Shown piece by piece: positions 1-7,977 of a stretch of 36,677 nt of DNA. Numbering within the stretch: the stretch's first letter is position 1; every line of letters begins with the position of its first letter. A model generated the notes under the pieces. The model was not told the DNA's origin. It searched no databases and was given only the letters and a program-made list of their open reading frames with translations. The stretch is from NCBI GenBank assembly GCA_903883645.1, contig CAISBR010000243.1, forward strand, positions 1 to 36,677. The letters are read 5' to 3'. A program made the position numbers and the translations under genes. This stretch comes from an uncultured Myxococcales bacterium. GTDB taxonomy: Bacteria; Myxococcota_A; UBA9042.

Positions 1-741
1 CTGCAGCGACGGCTGCCCACAGGCCAGGGGGGGCGGCAGGTGTTGCACTTGCGCGTACTTCGCGAGCACGTTGAGGTCGCGCTCGACCCCGCCGGCTGGC
101 CGCTCCATCAGCGGGGCTATCGGCTTGAGCCGGGGCTGGCTCCGCTACGCGAGACCGTGGCCGCCGCACTGTTGCAGTGGGCGGGGATGCAACCCGGCAT
201 GGATGTGTGGGATCCGACCTGTGGCTCGGCGACCCTGCCCATCGAGGCGCTGCTGCTGGGCCAGCCGCTCGACCGGGACTGGGCGTGCAAGGGATGGGCA
301 GCGCTGCCCCTACAGCACACTTCTGCAACAACAGGGGGCCAGGGGCAAGGGTGGGCGGGCGACGAGTCTGCCGAGGCGGTCGAGCGTGCGGGCCGCAACG
401 TAGAGCGGGCCGGGCTCACGGGCAGAATCACGCTGCAACACGCTGAGATGGCACAGTGGCGGCAGCCATTTGGCGACAGTGGCGTCGTGGCCAGCAACTT
501 GCCGTGGGGCCTGCGCTTGGGCCAGCGGGCCGATGCCCGGCGAACGGCGCAGCGGTGGGCCGCGGTGGTGCGACGCGCAGCGCCGGGTTGGCGGGCGGCG
601 GTGGTGGTAGCTGAGCCACAACTCGCAGAAACATTGGGTCTCGATAATTGCGAAAGCCTGCGCTGCCGAGCCGGCGGCCACGCCGTGTGGTTGGTGCGCG
701 GCACGGTGCGGCGTCAACTCTTTGCCGGGGTCGCGCCATAG
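1..741 (+). CDS. Putative THUMP-type RNA methyltransferase (UPF0020/RlmL-like), 5' partial
   Basis: The reading frame is open to the left edge, so the N-terminus (where a THUMP domain would sit) is missing. The visible part starts with a segment ending in RGYR, the usual link between THUMP and methylase in this family. The SAM-binding motif DPTCGSATLPIEAL follows, and then SNLPWGLRLG, which matches the family's (N/S)-x-P-(Y/W)-G catalytic motif. Known relatives methylate guanine N2 in rRNA or tRNA. The exact target cannot be told from this fragment. It is followed after 2 bp by the hydrolase gene on the same strand, so the two may be cotranscribed. Confidence 0.75.
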   Translation: MQRRLPTGQGGRQVLHLRVLREHVEVALDPAGWPLHQRGYRLEPGLAPLRETVAAALLQWAGMQPGMDVWDPTCGSATLPIEALLLGQPLDRDWACKGWAALPLQHTSATTGGQGQGWAGDESAEAVERAGRNVERAGLTGRITLQHAEMAQWRQPFGDSGVVASNLPWGLRLGQRADARRTAQRWAAVVRRAAPGWRAAVVVAEPQLAETLGLDNCESLRCRAGGHAVWLVRGTVRRQLFAGVAP

Positions 742-743
742 CC

Positions 744-1517
744 ATGCAACCTATTGATCTTCCACAGAGTCTTATTTCGCCGCACGACTGCCTGCCAGGC
801 GCCGGACCACAGCACTACGTGGGGCAAGGCAAGATCGGCGTGCTGCTGCTGCACGGGCTGACGGGCTCGCCGGCCGAGTTGGCGCCGTTGGCAGAACGAC
901 TGCGACGGGCCGAGGTTTCGTTCGCTGCGCCGGTGCTAGCAGGGCACGCCACCACAGTGCAGGCGCTTGCCGTGACGACGTGGCGCGACTGGCGTACCTC
1001 GGCGCAACAAGCGCACCACTGGCTGGGCCAACACTTTGATACTGTTCATATTGTTGGATTTTCGATGGGTGCCCTGCTGGCGACGCTGCTTGCGGCAGAA
1101 CAGGAGCCGCGTCAGCGCGGCAAAGTGGCTCTGCTAGCGCCTGCATTTGCTCTGCGGCCGCTGGAGCAGCGTGCCCTACGATGGCTGGCGCGCGCGGGGC
1201 TGCTGCCCGTGCTGCCGGGTCGCCGCGACGGTGTCGGCGAGCCACGCTACCGGTCGATGCCGCTGCGGTCTGTGGTACAGCTAATCGAACTGCAACAGGT
1301 GGTCTGCGAGCGCGTGCAGCCCCTGCCGCACCCCGTGCTCGCGATGCATGGCGACGACGACTGGACCATCGACCCTGGCCACGCGCTGCCAATGCTGCGG
1401 CAAGTCTTGGGCCCTGCGCCACAGCTGCGCCTCGTTCGCGGAGGCGAGCACCTGCTGCTGCTGGGCCAGCACGCGCCTGCGGTTACGGCAGCGATTATCG
1501 AGTTCTTGGCGACTTAG
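744..1517 (+). CDS. Alpha/beta hydrolase, carboxylesterase (Est30-like)
   Basis: A 257-aa cytoplasmic protein with no signal peptide. It has the oxyanion-side motif HGLTGSP (about residues 37-43), nucleophile elbow GFSMG with Ser107, an acidic residue in GDDDWTID (204-206 region) and a catalytic His in GGEH (His236). This is a complete Ser-Asp-His triad. The layout and length fit the small carboxylesterase/monoacylglycerol lipase-like family. The ATG at 744 is chosen because it lies 2 bp after the methylase stop and gives a normal family N-terminus; longer versions would overlap the methylase gene. The substrate is unknown and is probably a short- or medium-chain ester. Confidence 0.8.
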   Translation: MQPIDLPQSLISPHDCLPGAGPQHYVGQGKIGVLLLHGLTGSPAELAPLAERLRRAEVSFAAPVLAGHATTVQALAVTTWRDWRTSAQQAHHWLGQHFDTVHIVGFSMGALLATLLAAEQEPRQRGKVALLAPAFALRPLEQRALRWLARAGLLPVLPGRRDGVGEPRYRSMPLRSVVQLIELQQVVCERVQPLPHPVLAMHGDDDWTIDPGHALPMLRQVLGPAPQLRLVRGGEHLLLLGQHAPAVTAAIIEFLAT

Positions 1518-1523
1518 GCAAGT

Positions 1524-2531
1524 CTACACGCCCAGTTCGGCGCGGATATCCTGCATGTCTTCGGGGATCCACAGCCGCAAGTGCATGTGGTCGCGATGGC
1601 CCGGCGAGTTGCGAATCAGGGCACCGCCGCTGCCAGTTTTGGGCCCGTACTGAAACAGACTGCGCAACCGCGCCTCGGGCACGCCTTTTTGCGCCGCGTA
1701 GGTGTACAGCTTGCGCTGAATCGACGGTGCCATAAAGATCGCCGCTACGTGGCCGCTCTGCTCGAGCCAGTCGACCAAGTACCAGGTGCGCTCGTAGTCG
1801 ATTTCTTCAAGTTTGGGCGTGCCCCAGTCCTTGCGGTTGGCGGCGACGGTGTAATAGCCCACATCGACGTCTTGCCCCGAACGGTGCGACTTGTGGCGCC
1901 CCAGCTTGCCGCCACCCTGGCGCGACAGCGAGCCGACGATCGCCGGGTGCCGCTGGGGCCAATGCCTCTGAACCTCCGAAAATGCCTGACGAAGCAGCTG
2001 CACGGTCTGCGGCCGACCCCACTTGCGGTCCAGACTCTCGCCGGTCTGGATGCCGGGTCCGGGCAACAACTGTTCCCCCTGGGCGAAGCCCGAAACCGAG
2101 CCGTGGGCGATGGGCACTTGCACCGGCGTACCGGGCGGCAGCGCGGGATTGGCGCCGCGGGCAAAACTGATGTGATTCACCAGCGCTAGCAGCGACGGCG
2201 AGGTAAAGTAGCGGTAGGCCACCGAGCGCACGGTGTCGCCCGCTTTCGCCGCCATTTTGCCTAGATGGATGGTATTACGGGTCGGCGCGGCAAACGAGCG
2301 CTGGGCGCCTTGGTCGCTGTCGACGGTGTCGGGGTTCAGCCCCAGCTCGCGCAGGTCTTCGGGCGAAATGGTTTGATCTTCGCCGATATCTTGACTGTCG
2401 CTCGACTCGGCCAGGGCCACCGCGGGCAGAGCCAGCGCGCTCACAGCGAGCAGAATCGCCAGCTTTGCCAGCAGGGCATTGGCAAGAAAGCTCGGCTTCG
2501 TCACAAGTAAGTTGTTCTTCTTCAAGGGCAT
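1524..2531 (-). CDS. Secreted MepA-type murein endopeptidase with LysM-like N-terminal domain
   Basis: A 335-aa protein starting with a Sec signal peptide (hydrophobic stretch about 20-40, cleavage after AVALA). Residues about 87-140 (TIHLGKMAAKAGDTVRSVAY ... PPGTPVQVP) look like a degenerate LysM domain for peptidoglycan binding. The C-terminal half has the zinc-site motif HKSHRSGQDVD (His213, His216, Asp221/223) and a late HRDHMHLR. Both are typical of the M74 penicillin-insensitive murein endopeptidase family, which cuts peptide crosslinks in peptidoglycan in the periplasm. A longer frame runs up to 2645, but the start at 2531 places the signal peptide near the N-terminus. It converges with the hydrolase gene (6 bp gap). 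Confidence 0.8.
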   Translation of the reverse strand: MPLKKNNLLVTKPSFLANALLAKLAILLAVSALALPAVALAESSDSQDIGEDQTISPEDLRELGLNPDTVDSDQGAQRSFAAPTRNTIHLGKMAAKAGDTVRSVAYRYFTSPSLLALVNHISFARGANPALPPGTPVQVPIAHGSVSGFAQGEQLLPGPGIQTGESLDRKWGRPQTVQLLRQAFSEVQRHWPQRHPAIVGSLSRQGGGKLGRHKSHRSGQDVDVGYYTVAANRKDWGTPKLEEIDYERTWYLVDWLEQSGHVAAIFMAPSIQRKLYTYAAQKGVPEARLRSLFQYGPKTGSGGALIRNSPGHRDHMHLRLWIPEDMQDIRAELGV

Positions 2532-2864
2532 GCAGTCGTCCAGCTGGGTTGGGTGGCGCCTTTGCTTCGCAGCAATGGCAGCGCCGGACGAAGTTACGCG
2601 AGGAGCGGACGGCCGACAACCAAAAAGCGACCTATGCCGCTCCACTTGACGTCATTTTCTGAAAATATCTAGTACTTTCAAACGACTGATTGGCATTTTC
2701 GCGACGGCGCTCGCTCTACGACCCGGCAACAGATAATCTTGTTTACTTTCAGGCGACTCAACCATTATACAAGTAGTTATGATAGTTCCGGGACCGCGGC
2801 CGCGAGCGATCGAGTAGCATTTCGATTATCTCATGTATATTCGCTTATTACACGGAGTCATGAT
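2532..2864. other. 333-bp AT-rich intergenic region
   Basis: This lies between rsmE (stop side) and the start of the MepA-like gene, and is clearly AT-richer than the flanking genes. It holds a perfect inverted repeat ATTTTC-T-GAAAAT at 2654-2666. On the minus strand there is a TTGAAA hexamer (2676-2681) that could be a -35 box for the endopeptidase gene, but no convincing -10 box at the right spacing. No credible gene is seen. An open frame on the + strand from 2739 runs into rsmE antisense and looks like a chance frame. Confidence 0.4.
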
Positions 2865-3596
2865 CTAGAAGGCGTTCAACGCCTCGCCGACGATCACCGC
2901 AGCGCAAAGGCCCGCGGTCTCGGCGCGAAGCACGGCACGGCTCAGGCAAACGCGCTTGGCACCGGCAGAATCGAGCAGATGCCACTCGCCGGCAGCGAGG
3001 CCACCCTCCGGGCCTACCACGGCCGCCACCCGACAAATTCCTTGACTCGCCGCTGCCTGCTGCACGGCCAGTCCTAGGCCCAGCGCGGGCATGGCCTCGT
3101 CGCAGGCGAAACAGGCAGTATCTGTGCCCAAGTGCTGAAGAAATTGGCTCACCGTCTGCGGCGCGCGCACCTGGCACAGCCACGGCCGGCCGCATTGCTC
3201 AAACGCTTCGATGGCGATCGCCTGCCAGCGCGCCTGCTTGTCGCTCGCCTTGCCCGCATCCACGCGCACCACACTATGTTCACAGGCGAGCGGTACCAGC
3301 GTATCTACGCCCAATTCCGCCGCTTTTTCGACGAGCCAGTCCCAGCGGTCGCCCTTGATCAGCCCAGCCGCCAGCACGACCGCAACCCTGGGCGGCAGCA
3401 CCGGCTCCAGCACTTGCCGAATCAAGAAATGATCTTGTTGGTAGCTAACTTGCAGTCGATGCCCCGCGCCGTCGGCCAGGGTCAGCGCCGTTCCCGGCCC
3501 CAGGCGGAGCACGCGGTCGAGTCGATGGCGCACCTCAGCAGGCACCGCCAGCCGCTCGCCGGCAAGTTCACCAAACGGGACATAGAGTTGCCGCAC
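2865..3596 (-). CDS. rsmE: 16S rRNA (uracil(1498)-N3)-methyltransferase RsmE
   Basis: A 243-aa protein of normal family length. The N-terminal PUA-like part contains HRLDRVLRLGPG. The C-terminal SPOUT (knotted) domain carries GPEGGLAAGE and LSRAVLRAETA, the family's SAM-binding loop signatures (usual form LGxRILRxETA). It methylates U1498 of 16S rRNA in the small subunit. It is the last gene of a four-gene minus-strand operon and starts 12 bp before the prmA stop side. Pairing with prmA is common in bacteria. Confidence 0.93.
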   Translation of the reverse strand: MRQLYVPFGELAGERLAVPAEVRHRLDRVLRLGPGTALTLADGAGHRLQVSYQQDHFLIRQVLEPVLPPRVAVVLAAGLIKGDRWDWLVEKAAELGVDTLVPLACEHSVVRVDAGKASDKQARWQAIAIEAFEQCGRPWLCQVRAPQTVSQFLQHLGTDTACFACDEAMPALGLGLAVQQAAASQGICRVAAVVGPEGGLAAGEWHLLDSAGAKRVCLSRAVLRAETAGLCAAVIVGEALNAF

Positions 3597-3608
3597 AGTT
3601 CGCCTCGG

Positions 3609-4526
3609 CTACGCGGGTGCGCGCAGCACCAAACAGGCCCAGGCGCCCTGCTCGGCGATCGAGTGAAGCTGCAGCCCTTGGGCGACATATACCTGCGCGA
3701 CTTCGTGGGCCTCGCGGGCCAAGATACCAGAAAGCACTAGAGTACCAGATGGTTGCACGGCCTTAACCACCAGCGGACAGAGCGGCACCAGCACGCTGGC
3801 CAAGATGTTGGCGACCACCAGCGGGAACGTCTCGGGCGCGATCACCTGCGGATCACCCGAATGCAGAAGCGTAACGCGGTCTTGCACGCTATTGAGCGTC
3901 AAGTTGGTGCGCGCCGTGCCCAGCGCCGCAGCGTCGACCTCGGTGCCCAGTGCGTGGCCCACGCCGAGTTTCACCGCCAAAACCGCCAGAATCGCCGAGC
4001 CGGTGCCCAGGTCCAGAATCCGCAACGGCGCCAGATCGACTTGATTTTGCTTCTGATCATCGGACCACTGCAACAAGGCCTGCGCGCACAACTGCGTCGT
4101 CTCGTGGCTGCCCGTGCCAAAGGCCATGCCGGGGTCGATGGCGACGCGCACCACGCCGGGCTGCTCGGGCCCTTGGTCCCACGCCGGCTCGATGCGCAGG
4201 CGACCGCCAAGGTCGATGGGCTTGTAATGCTGCTTCCAGACTCGGTTCCAGTCCTGCTGCTCGACCTCGCGCGCGCTCACGTCGATGGCCAGCCCCAGCA
4301 GTTCCCCTTGCCGCCGCAGCGCCTGCACCGCGGCCTCGGCGTGTTGCGGTGCCACATAGAGCCGCACCCGCGAGTGGCCATGGTCTAAGTCACCGCCGGC
4401 CAAGCACAATGCATCTTCAACCTGGATGCCATTGGGCGACAGCAGCCAGAGCACGCCCTCGATTTGCGGCAGGGTCCGCTCGGGCAGGGTCAGCTGCAGC
4501 TCGACACAATCGATAGTCGTGCTCAC
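3609..4526 (-). CDS. prmA: Ribosomal protein L11 methyltransferase PrmA
   Basis: A 305-aa protein with the family's N-terminal substrate domain and a Rossmann methylase domain. Visible motifs are FGTGSHETT, DLGTGSAILAVLAVKLG (SAM binding) and VVANILASVL. It methylates ribosomal protein L11. The GTG start at 4526 overlaps the stop of the upstream biotin carrier gene in a GTGA arrangement (4523-4526), which implies translational coupling. Codons further upstream in this frame run antisense-like through the carrier gene and are rejected. It is third in the accC-accB-prmA-rsmE order. Confidence 0.92.
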   Translation of the reverse strand: MSTTIDCVELQLTLPERTLPQIEGVLWLLSPNGIQVEDALCLAGGDLDHGHSRVRLYVAPQHAEAAVQALRRQGELLGLAIDVSAREVEQQDWNRVWKQHYKPIDLGGRLRIEPAWDQGPEQPGVVRVAIDPGMAFGTGSHETTQLCAQALLQWSDDQKQNQVDLAPLRILDLGTGSAILAVLAVKLGVGHALGTEVDAAALGTARTNLTLNSVQDRVTLLHSGDPQVIAPETFPLVVANILASVLVPLCPLVVKAVQPSGTLVLSGILAREAHEVAQVYVAQGLQLHSIAEQGAWACLVLRAPA

Positions 4527-5041
4527 GATGCCTGCTCCAGTTCGACAAGAAGCGCGCCGGTTTCGACCGTTTGGCCAACTGTTACTGGCACTTGCTTGAC
4601 AATGCCGCCGGCTGGGGCGCGGACATCGTTTTCCATCTTCATGGCTTCTAGCACGGCAACCACATCGCCCTCGGCCACCATGTCGCCGGGCTGCACGGCA
4701 ATGCGGACCACTCGCCCGGGCATCGAGGCCTTGATGTGACCGCCTTTGCCACTCTTGCCGCCGGCGCCGCCACTGAGCCAACTCTCGCGCACATCACTGA
4801 CTTCGTAGCGAAAATCGGCACTTCCACTGGCGATCACGACCTCACCGCGCTCGCGGTAGTGGCGCGTCATGATTTGGCCCAGGCCGTCGGCCGTTACCGC
4901 GGTGCGACCATCTGGCAACGTATGAAGTTGCAGGGTGATTTCGCGCCCGTCGAGTCGCACCACCGCCTCATGGCCTCGGTCTTCGACGACTTCGATGCTA
5001 CGAATGTTCGCCCCGCGGCTGACAATGTACTCGGTGCCCAT
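4523..5041 (-). CDS. Biotin carboxyl carrier protein of an acyl-CoA carboxylase
   Basis: A 172-aa protein whose C-terminal 75 residues form a biotinyl/lipoyl domain with the biotin attachment motif EAMKM (Lys135) preceded by the typical SMPGRVVRIAVQPGD stretch. The N-terminal ~85 residues form a small beta-rich domain like the BT/linker region of acyl-CoA or propionyl-CoA carboxylase alpha chains. The 80-105 linker is Gly/Lys rich. The ATG at 5041 has a clear GGAGG ribosome binding site 6 bp upstream; a longer frame exists but lacks this. It works with the biotin carboxylase just upstream (16 bp gap). The carboxyltransferase subunit is not in the window. Confidence 0.85.
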   Translation of the reverse strand: MGTEYIVSRGANIRSIEVVEDRGHEAVVRLDGREITLQLHTLPDGRTAVTADGLGQIMTRHYRERGEVVIASGSADFRYEVSDVRESWLSGGAGGKSGKGGHIKASMPGRVVRIAVQPGDMVAEGDVVAVLEAMKMENDVRAPAGGIVKQVPVTVGQTVETGALLVELEQAS

Positions 5042-5057
5042 GAATCCTCCAGAGATC

Positions 5058-6554
5058 TTAGCGGTTACGCAATCCTTGGGCGCGCGCGTGATAGGCCCAC
5101 GCCGATTCCGTGCTGGCCGGCAACGCGGGCTGGGCCTTCGACCCGTGCCGATGCGCCAGCACCGCCGCATAAAGCGCTGCAAGCTCAGGATCTTCGGGCA
5201 AGGCCTCTAGCGGCGGCAACGTCTTGACCACGCCCGTGTCGTACGGACCCACGGCAAACTCCGCGCATCCCAATACCTGCTGCAAGTGGGCGATATTGTG
5301 CGAAATACCTGAAATCTCAAAGAGGTCGAGCGCGGACTGCATCCGGGCGATGGCGTGCTCGCGCGTGGGCGCCCAGGCCGACAGCTTGGCGATCATCGAG
5401 TCGTAGTGGTTGCTAATGACATCGCCTTCGCAAAATCCGTCGTCAATGCGCAGGCCTGGACCCGTTGGCGGGCGGTACACGTGCAACGGACCCGGCGAGG
5501 GCAAGAAACCCCGCGCGACGTCTTCTGCATAAATACGGCACTCGATCGCATGGCCGCGCTGCGCGATCTGCTCTTGCGTCCACGACAGCGGTAGCCCTTG
5601 GGCAATGCGGAGTTGCTCGACCACCAGGTCGGTCCCTGTCACGAGCTCTGTCACCGGATGCTCGACTTGCAGACGGGTATTCATCTCCATGAAATAGAAG
5701 TGTTCCTGCGGGTCGACCAAGAACTCGATCGTACCCGCGCTTTCGTAGTTCACGGCCTTGGCCGCCTGCACCGCCACTTGCCCCATCGCTAGGCGAGTCT
5801 TGTCCGACAGGTGCGCAGCTGGCGATTCTTCGATGATTTTTTGATTGCGCCGCTGCACGGAGCACTCGCGGTCGAACAAGTGCACCGCGTTGCCGTAGCG
5901 ATCGGCCATCACCTGAATCTCGACGTGGCGCGGCCGAATGATAGCTTTCTCAATATAAACAGTAGGATCTTTGAAGTATGCGACCGCCTCTCGCACCGCC
6001 CCTTCAAAGGCGGCCGGCAAGTCCGCCGCATCGTGCACCAAGCGAATGCCGCGCCCACCGCCACCCGCCGCGGCCTTTAGCATCACCGGAAAACCAATTT
6101 CGTTAGCAATTTCAACAGCTTCAGCGACATCGCGCAGGGGCTCGAGCGATCCCGGCACCACGGGCACGCCAGCCTTGACCATCACCTGCCGCGCCAGGGT
6201 CTTGATGCCCATCTGCTCCATCGCGTGCGCGCCCGGCCCCACAAACGTCAGCCCGGCCGCATCGCAGGCGCGGCGAAACTCGGCATTTTCACTTAAGAAC
6301 CCGTACCCCGGATGGATAAATTGGGCGCCGGTCTGCAGCGCTGCCTCAATCACCTTGTCGCCGCGCAAGTACGACTCGGCGGTCGGCGGCGGCCCCAGGC
6401 GCACAGCCTCGTCGGCAAACCACACGTGCCGGGCTTGGGCATCGGCATCGGAGTACACAGCCACTGTGCGCATGTTGAGCTCGCGGCAAGCGCGCATCAC
6501 GCGAATGGCAATCTCGCCGCGGTTGGCAATCAGGACTTTCGGGCGCATCGACAT
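5058..6554 (-). CDS. Biotin carboxylase subunit (acyl-CoA/acetyl-CoA carboxylase)
   Basis: A 498-aa ATP-grasp enzyme that carboxylates the biotin of the carrier protein using bicarbonate and ATP. The N-terminal domain starts RPKVLIANRGEIAIRV. The glycine-rich ATP loop AAAGGGGRGIRLV is present, and EMNTRLQVEHPVTE contains the catalytic and metal-binding residues. It is about 50 residues longer than E. coli-type AccC. The C-terminal extension resembles that of propionyl- or acyl-CoA carboxylase alpha chains, so the substrate may be a short-chain acyl-CoA rather than acetyl-CoA alone. Two in-frame ATGs occur at 6554 and 6548; an AGGAG lies 12 bp before the first, so the exact start is uncertain. 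It is the first gene of the operon and is divergent from ftsY. Confidence 0.88.
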   Translation of the reverse strand: MSMRPKVLIANRGEIAIRVMRACRELNMRTVAVYSDADAQARHVWFADEAVRLGPPPTAESYLRGDKVIEAALQTGAQFIHPGYGFLSENAEFRRACDAAGLTFVGPGAHAMEQMGIKTLARQVMVKAGVPVVPGSLEPLRDVAEAVEIANEIGFPVMLKAAAGGGGRGIRLVHDAADLPAAFEGAVREAVAYFKDPTVYIEKAIIRPRHVEIQVMADRYGNAVHLFDRECSVQRRNQKIIEESPAAHLSDKTRLAMGQVAVQAAKAVNYESAGTIEFLVDPQEHFYFMEMNTRLQVEHPVTELVTGTDLVVEQLRIAQGLPLSWTQEQIAQRGHAIECRIYAEDVARGFLPSPGPLHVYRPPTGPGLRIDDGFCEGDVISNHYDSMIAKLSAWAPTREHAIARMQSALDLFEISGISHNIAHLQQVLGCAEFAVGPYDTGVVKTLPPLEALPEDPELAALYAAVLAHRHGSKAQPALPASTESAWAYHARAQGLRNR

Positions 6555-6659
6555 GGTGTTGGCAGGCTCCTGGCGCGCAATCGGCCGCGGATTCTGACCT
6601 GCGCGCCCCGCGCTGACAAGCACCCGAGCTCTGCACACGGTCGCGGCCGCGTCGCGCAC

Positions 6660-6688
6660 TTGATCTCTTGGGGTGCCGCCACTAATTT
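6660..6688 (+). promoter_or_regulatory. Candidate sigma70-type promoter for ftsY
   Basis: TTGATC at 6660-6665 and TAATTT at 6683-6688 are separated by exactly 17 bp and lie 34 bp before the ftsY ATG, inside the 168-bp divergent region between accC and ftsY. The call comes from sequence matching only. Confidence 0.4.
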
Positions 6689-6722
6689 GCGCCGCCCGCC
6701 CGCCGCGGGTCGCGAGACGACG

Positions 6723-7883
6723 ATGCACTTGGGAATTGGACTTCTGCTAGCCGATGTTGCGCCTGCGCCGGGGATTTCGGCCGGTGGCATCGCGGCGCTT
6801 GTGGCCATGTTCATCCTGGTTGGGCTGGTAGCGTGGCGGGTACTGCGGACCCAGCGCACGCAACAGCAGCAGCGTATCGACAATCTCGACGGGCCCACTC
6901 GCCGCGATCCCTCGCTAGACCAAGCCACACAAGCCGTTGGAAAGAAAGGACGTTCTGCCGAGCAAGAGTACTTGCGCGCCGGCCTCAAGAAGACGCGCCA
7001 AGAGGGCTTTGTCGCCCGACTGACTAAGCTTTTCGGTGAGCAGCAACTCGACGAGACGCTGGTCGAGCAGATCGAAGAGGTGCTGTTTCGCGCGGATCTG
7101 GGCGTGAAGACAACCCAAAGCCTGATCGCGGAACTGAAGGTCGAGGCGGCGAAGAAAGAGCTGAGCGACCCCGCGGCGGTGTGGCGGCGACTGCGGCAAA
7201 AGTCTGAAGAACTGCTGGTGTCGGTGGGTTCGCGGCCGCTGGTAACCCAGTGCGACGGCGGGCCGGCGGTGTGGATGGTGGTCGGCGTCAACGGCTCGGG
7301 CAAGACCACGACGATAGGCAAGCTGGCGCATCGGCTCGCGGGCGAGGGCAAGAAAGTGTTGGTGGCAGCTGGGGATACCTATCGTGCCGCGGCGGTGGAC
7401 CAGCTTGAAGTGTGGTGCCAGCGCGCCGGCGTGCCCATTCACCGCGGCAAGGACAATGCGGACCCGGCCAGCGTGGCCTTCGCGGCGGTCGAGCGGGGCA
7501 AGGCCGAAGGCTTCGACATCGTCATCGTCGATACCGCGGGCCGGCTGCATACCAATCACAACTTAATGGAAGAGTTGAAGAAGTCTTGGCGCGTGTGTGG
7601 CAAGGCGCAAGGGGGCGCGCCGCACGAAGTGCTGCTGGTGCTCGACGCGACGATGGGGCAGAACGCGGTGAAACAGGCCGAGCAATTCCGCGAGGCGGTT
7701 GCGGTTTCGGGCATTGTGCTCACTAAGCTCGACGGTACGGCCAAGGGCGGCGTGGTGCTGGCGATTGCGGAGCAGTTGCGTCTGCCGGTCAAGCTGGTCG
7801 GCGTGGGCGAGCGGATGGAAGACCTGCGCGATTTTGATCCCCACCTGTTCGCCGAGGAACTATTCGATACCGCTGCGGACTAA
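6723..7883 (+). CDS. ftsY: Signal recognition particle receptor FtsY, with N-terminal membrane segment
   Basis: A 386-aa SRP GTPase. The NG domain shows G1 GVNGSGKTTT, DTYRAAAVDQL, DTAGR (G3), TKLDGTAKGG (G4 region) and a closing GVGERMEDLRDFDP. It docks SRP-ribosome complexes at the membrane for co-translational insertion. Instead of the long acidic A domain of E. coli FtsY, the N-terminus has one hydrophobic transmembrane segment (about 20-38, GGIAALVAMFILVGLVAWRV) and a short Q/R-rich linker. The ATG at 6723 is preferred because it puts this segment near the N-terminus; upstream codons overlap accC antisense. The ribosome binding site is weak. Confidence 0.93.
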   Translation: MHLGIGLLLADVAPAPGISAGGIAALVAMFILVGLVAWRVLRTQRTQQQQRIDNLDGPTRRDPSLDQATQAVGKKGRSAEQEYLRAGLKKTRQEGFVARLTKLFGEQQLDETLVEQIEEVLFRADLGVKTTQSLIAELKVEAAKKELSDPAAVWRRLRQKSEELLVSVGSRPLVTQCDGGPAVWMVVGVNGSGKTTTIGKLAHRLAGEGKKVLVAAGDTYRAAAVDQLEVWCQRAGVPIHRGKDNADPASVAFAAVERGKAEGFDIVIVDTAGRLHTNHNLMEELKKSWRVCGKAQGGAPHEVLLVLDATMGQNAVKQAEQFREAVAVSGIVLTKLDGTAKGGVVLAIAEQLRLPVKLVGVGERMEDLRDFDPHLFAEELFDTAAD

Positions 7884-7977
7884 AGGGAGTGGGACGCGCA
7901 AAGGCCGCGATCGCGTGGCATTTCGCTGGTGCCCTTGCTACGATGGGCGCTGGGCGATTGGCGCTGCGAGATACCCC

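Noticed and set aside
2739..3077. 112-codon open frame on the + strand
   Set aside because: It overlaps rsmE antisense, has no ribosome binding site and no family signal.
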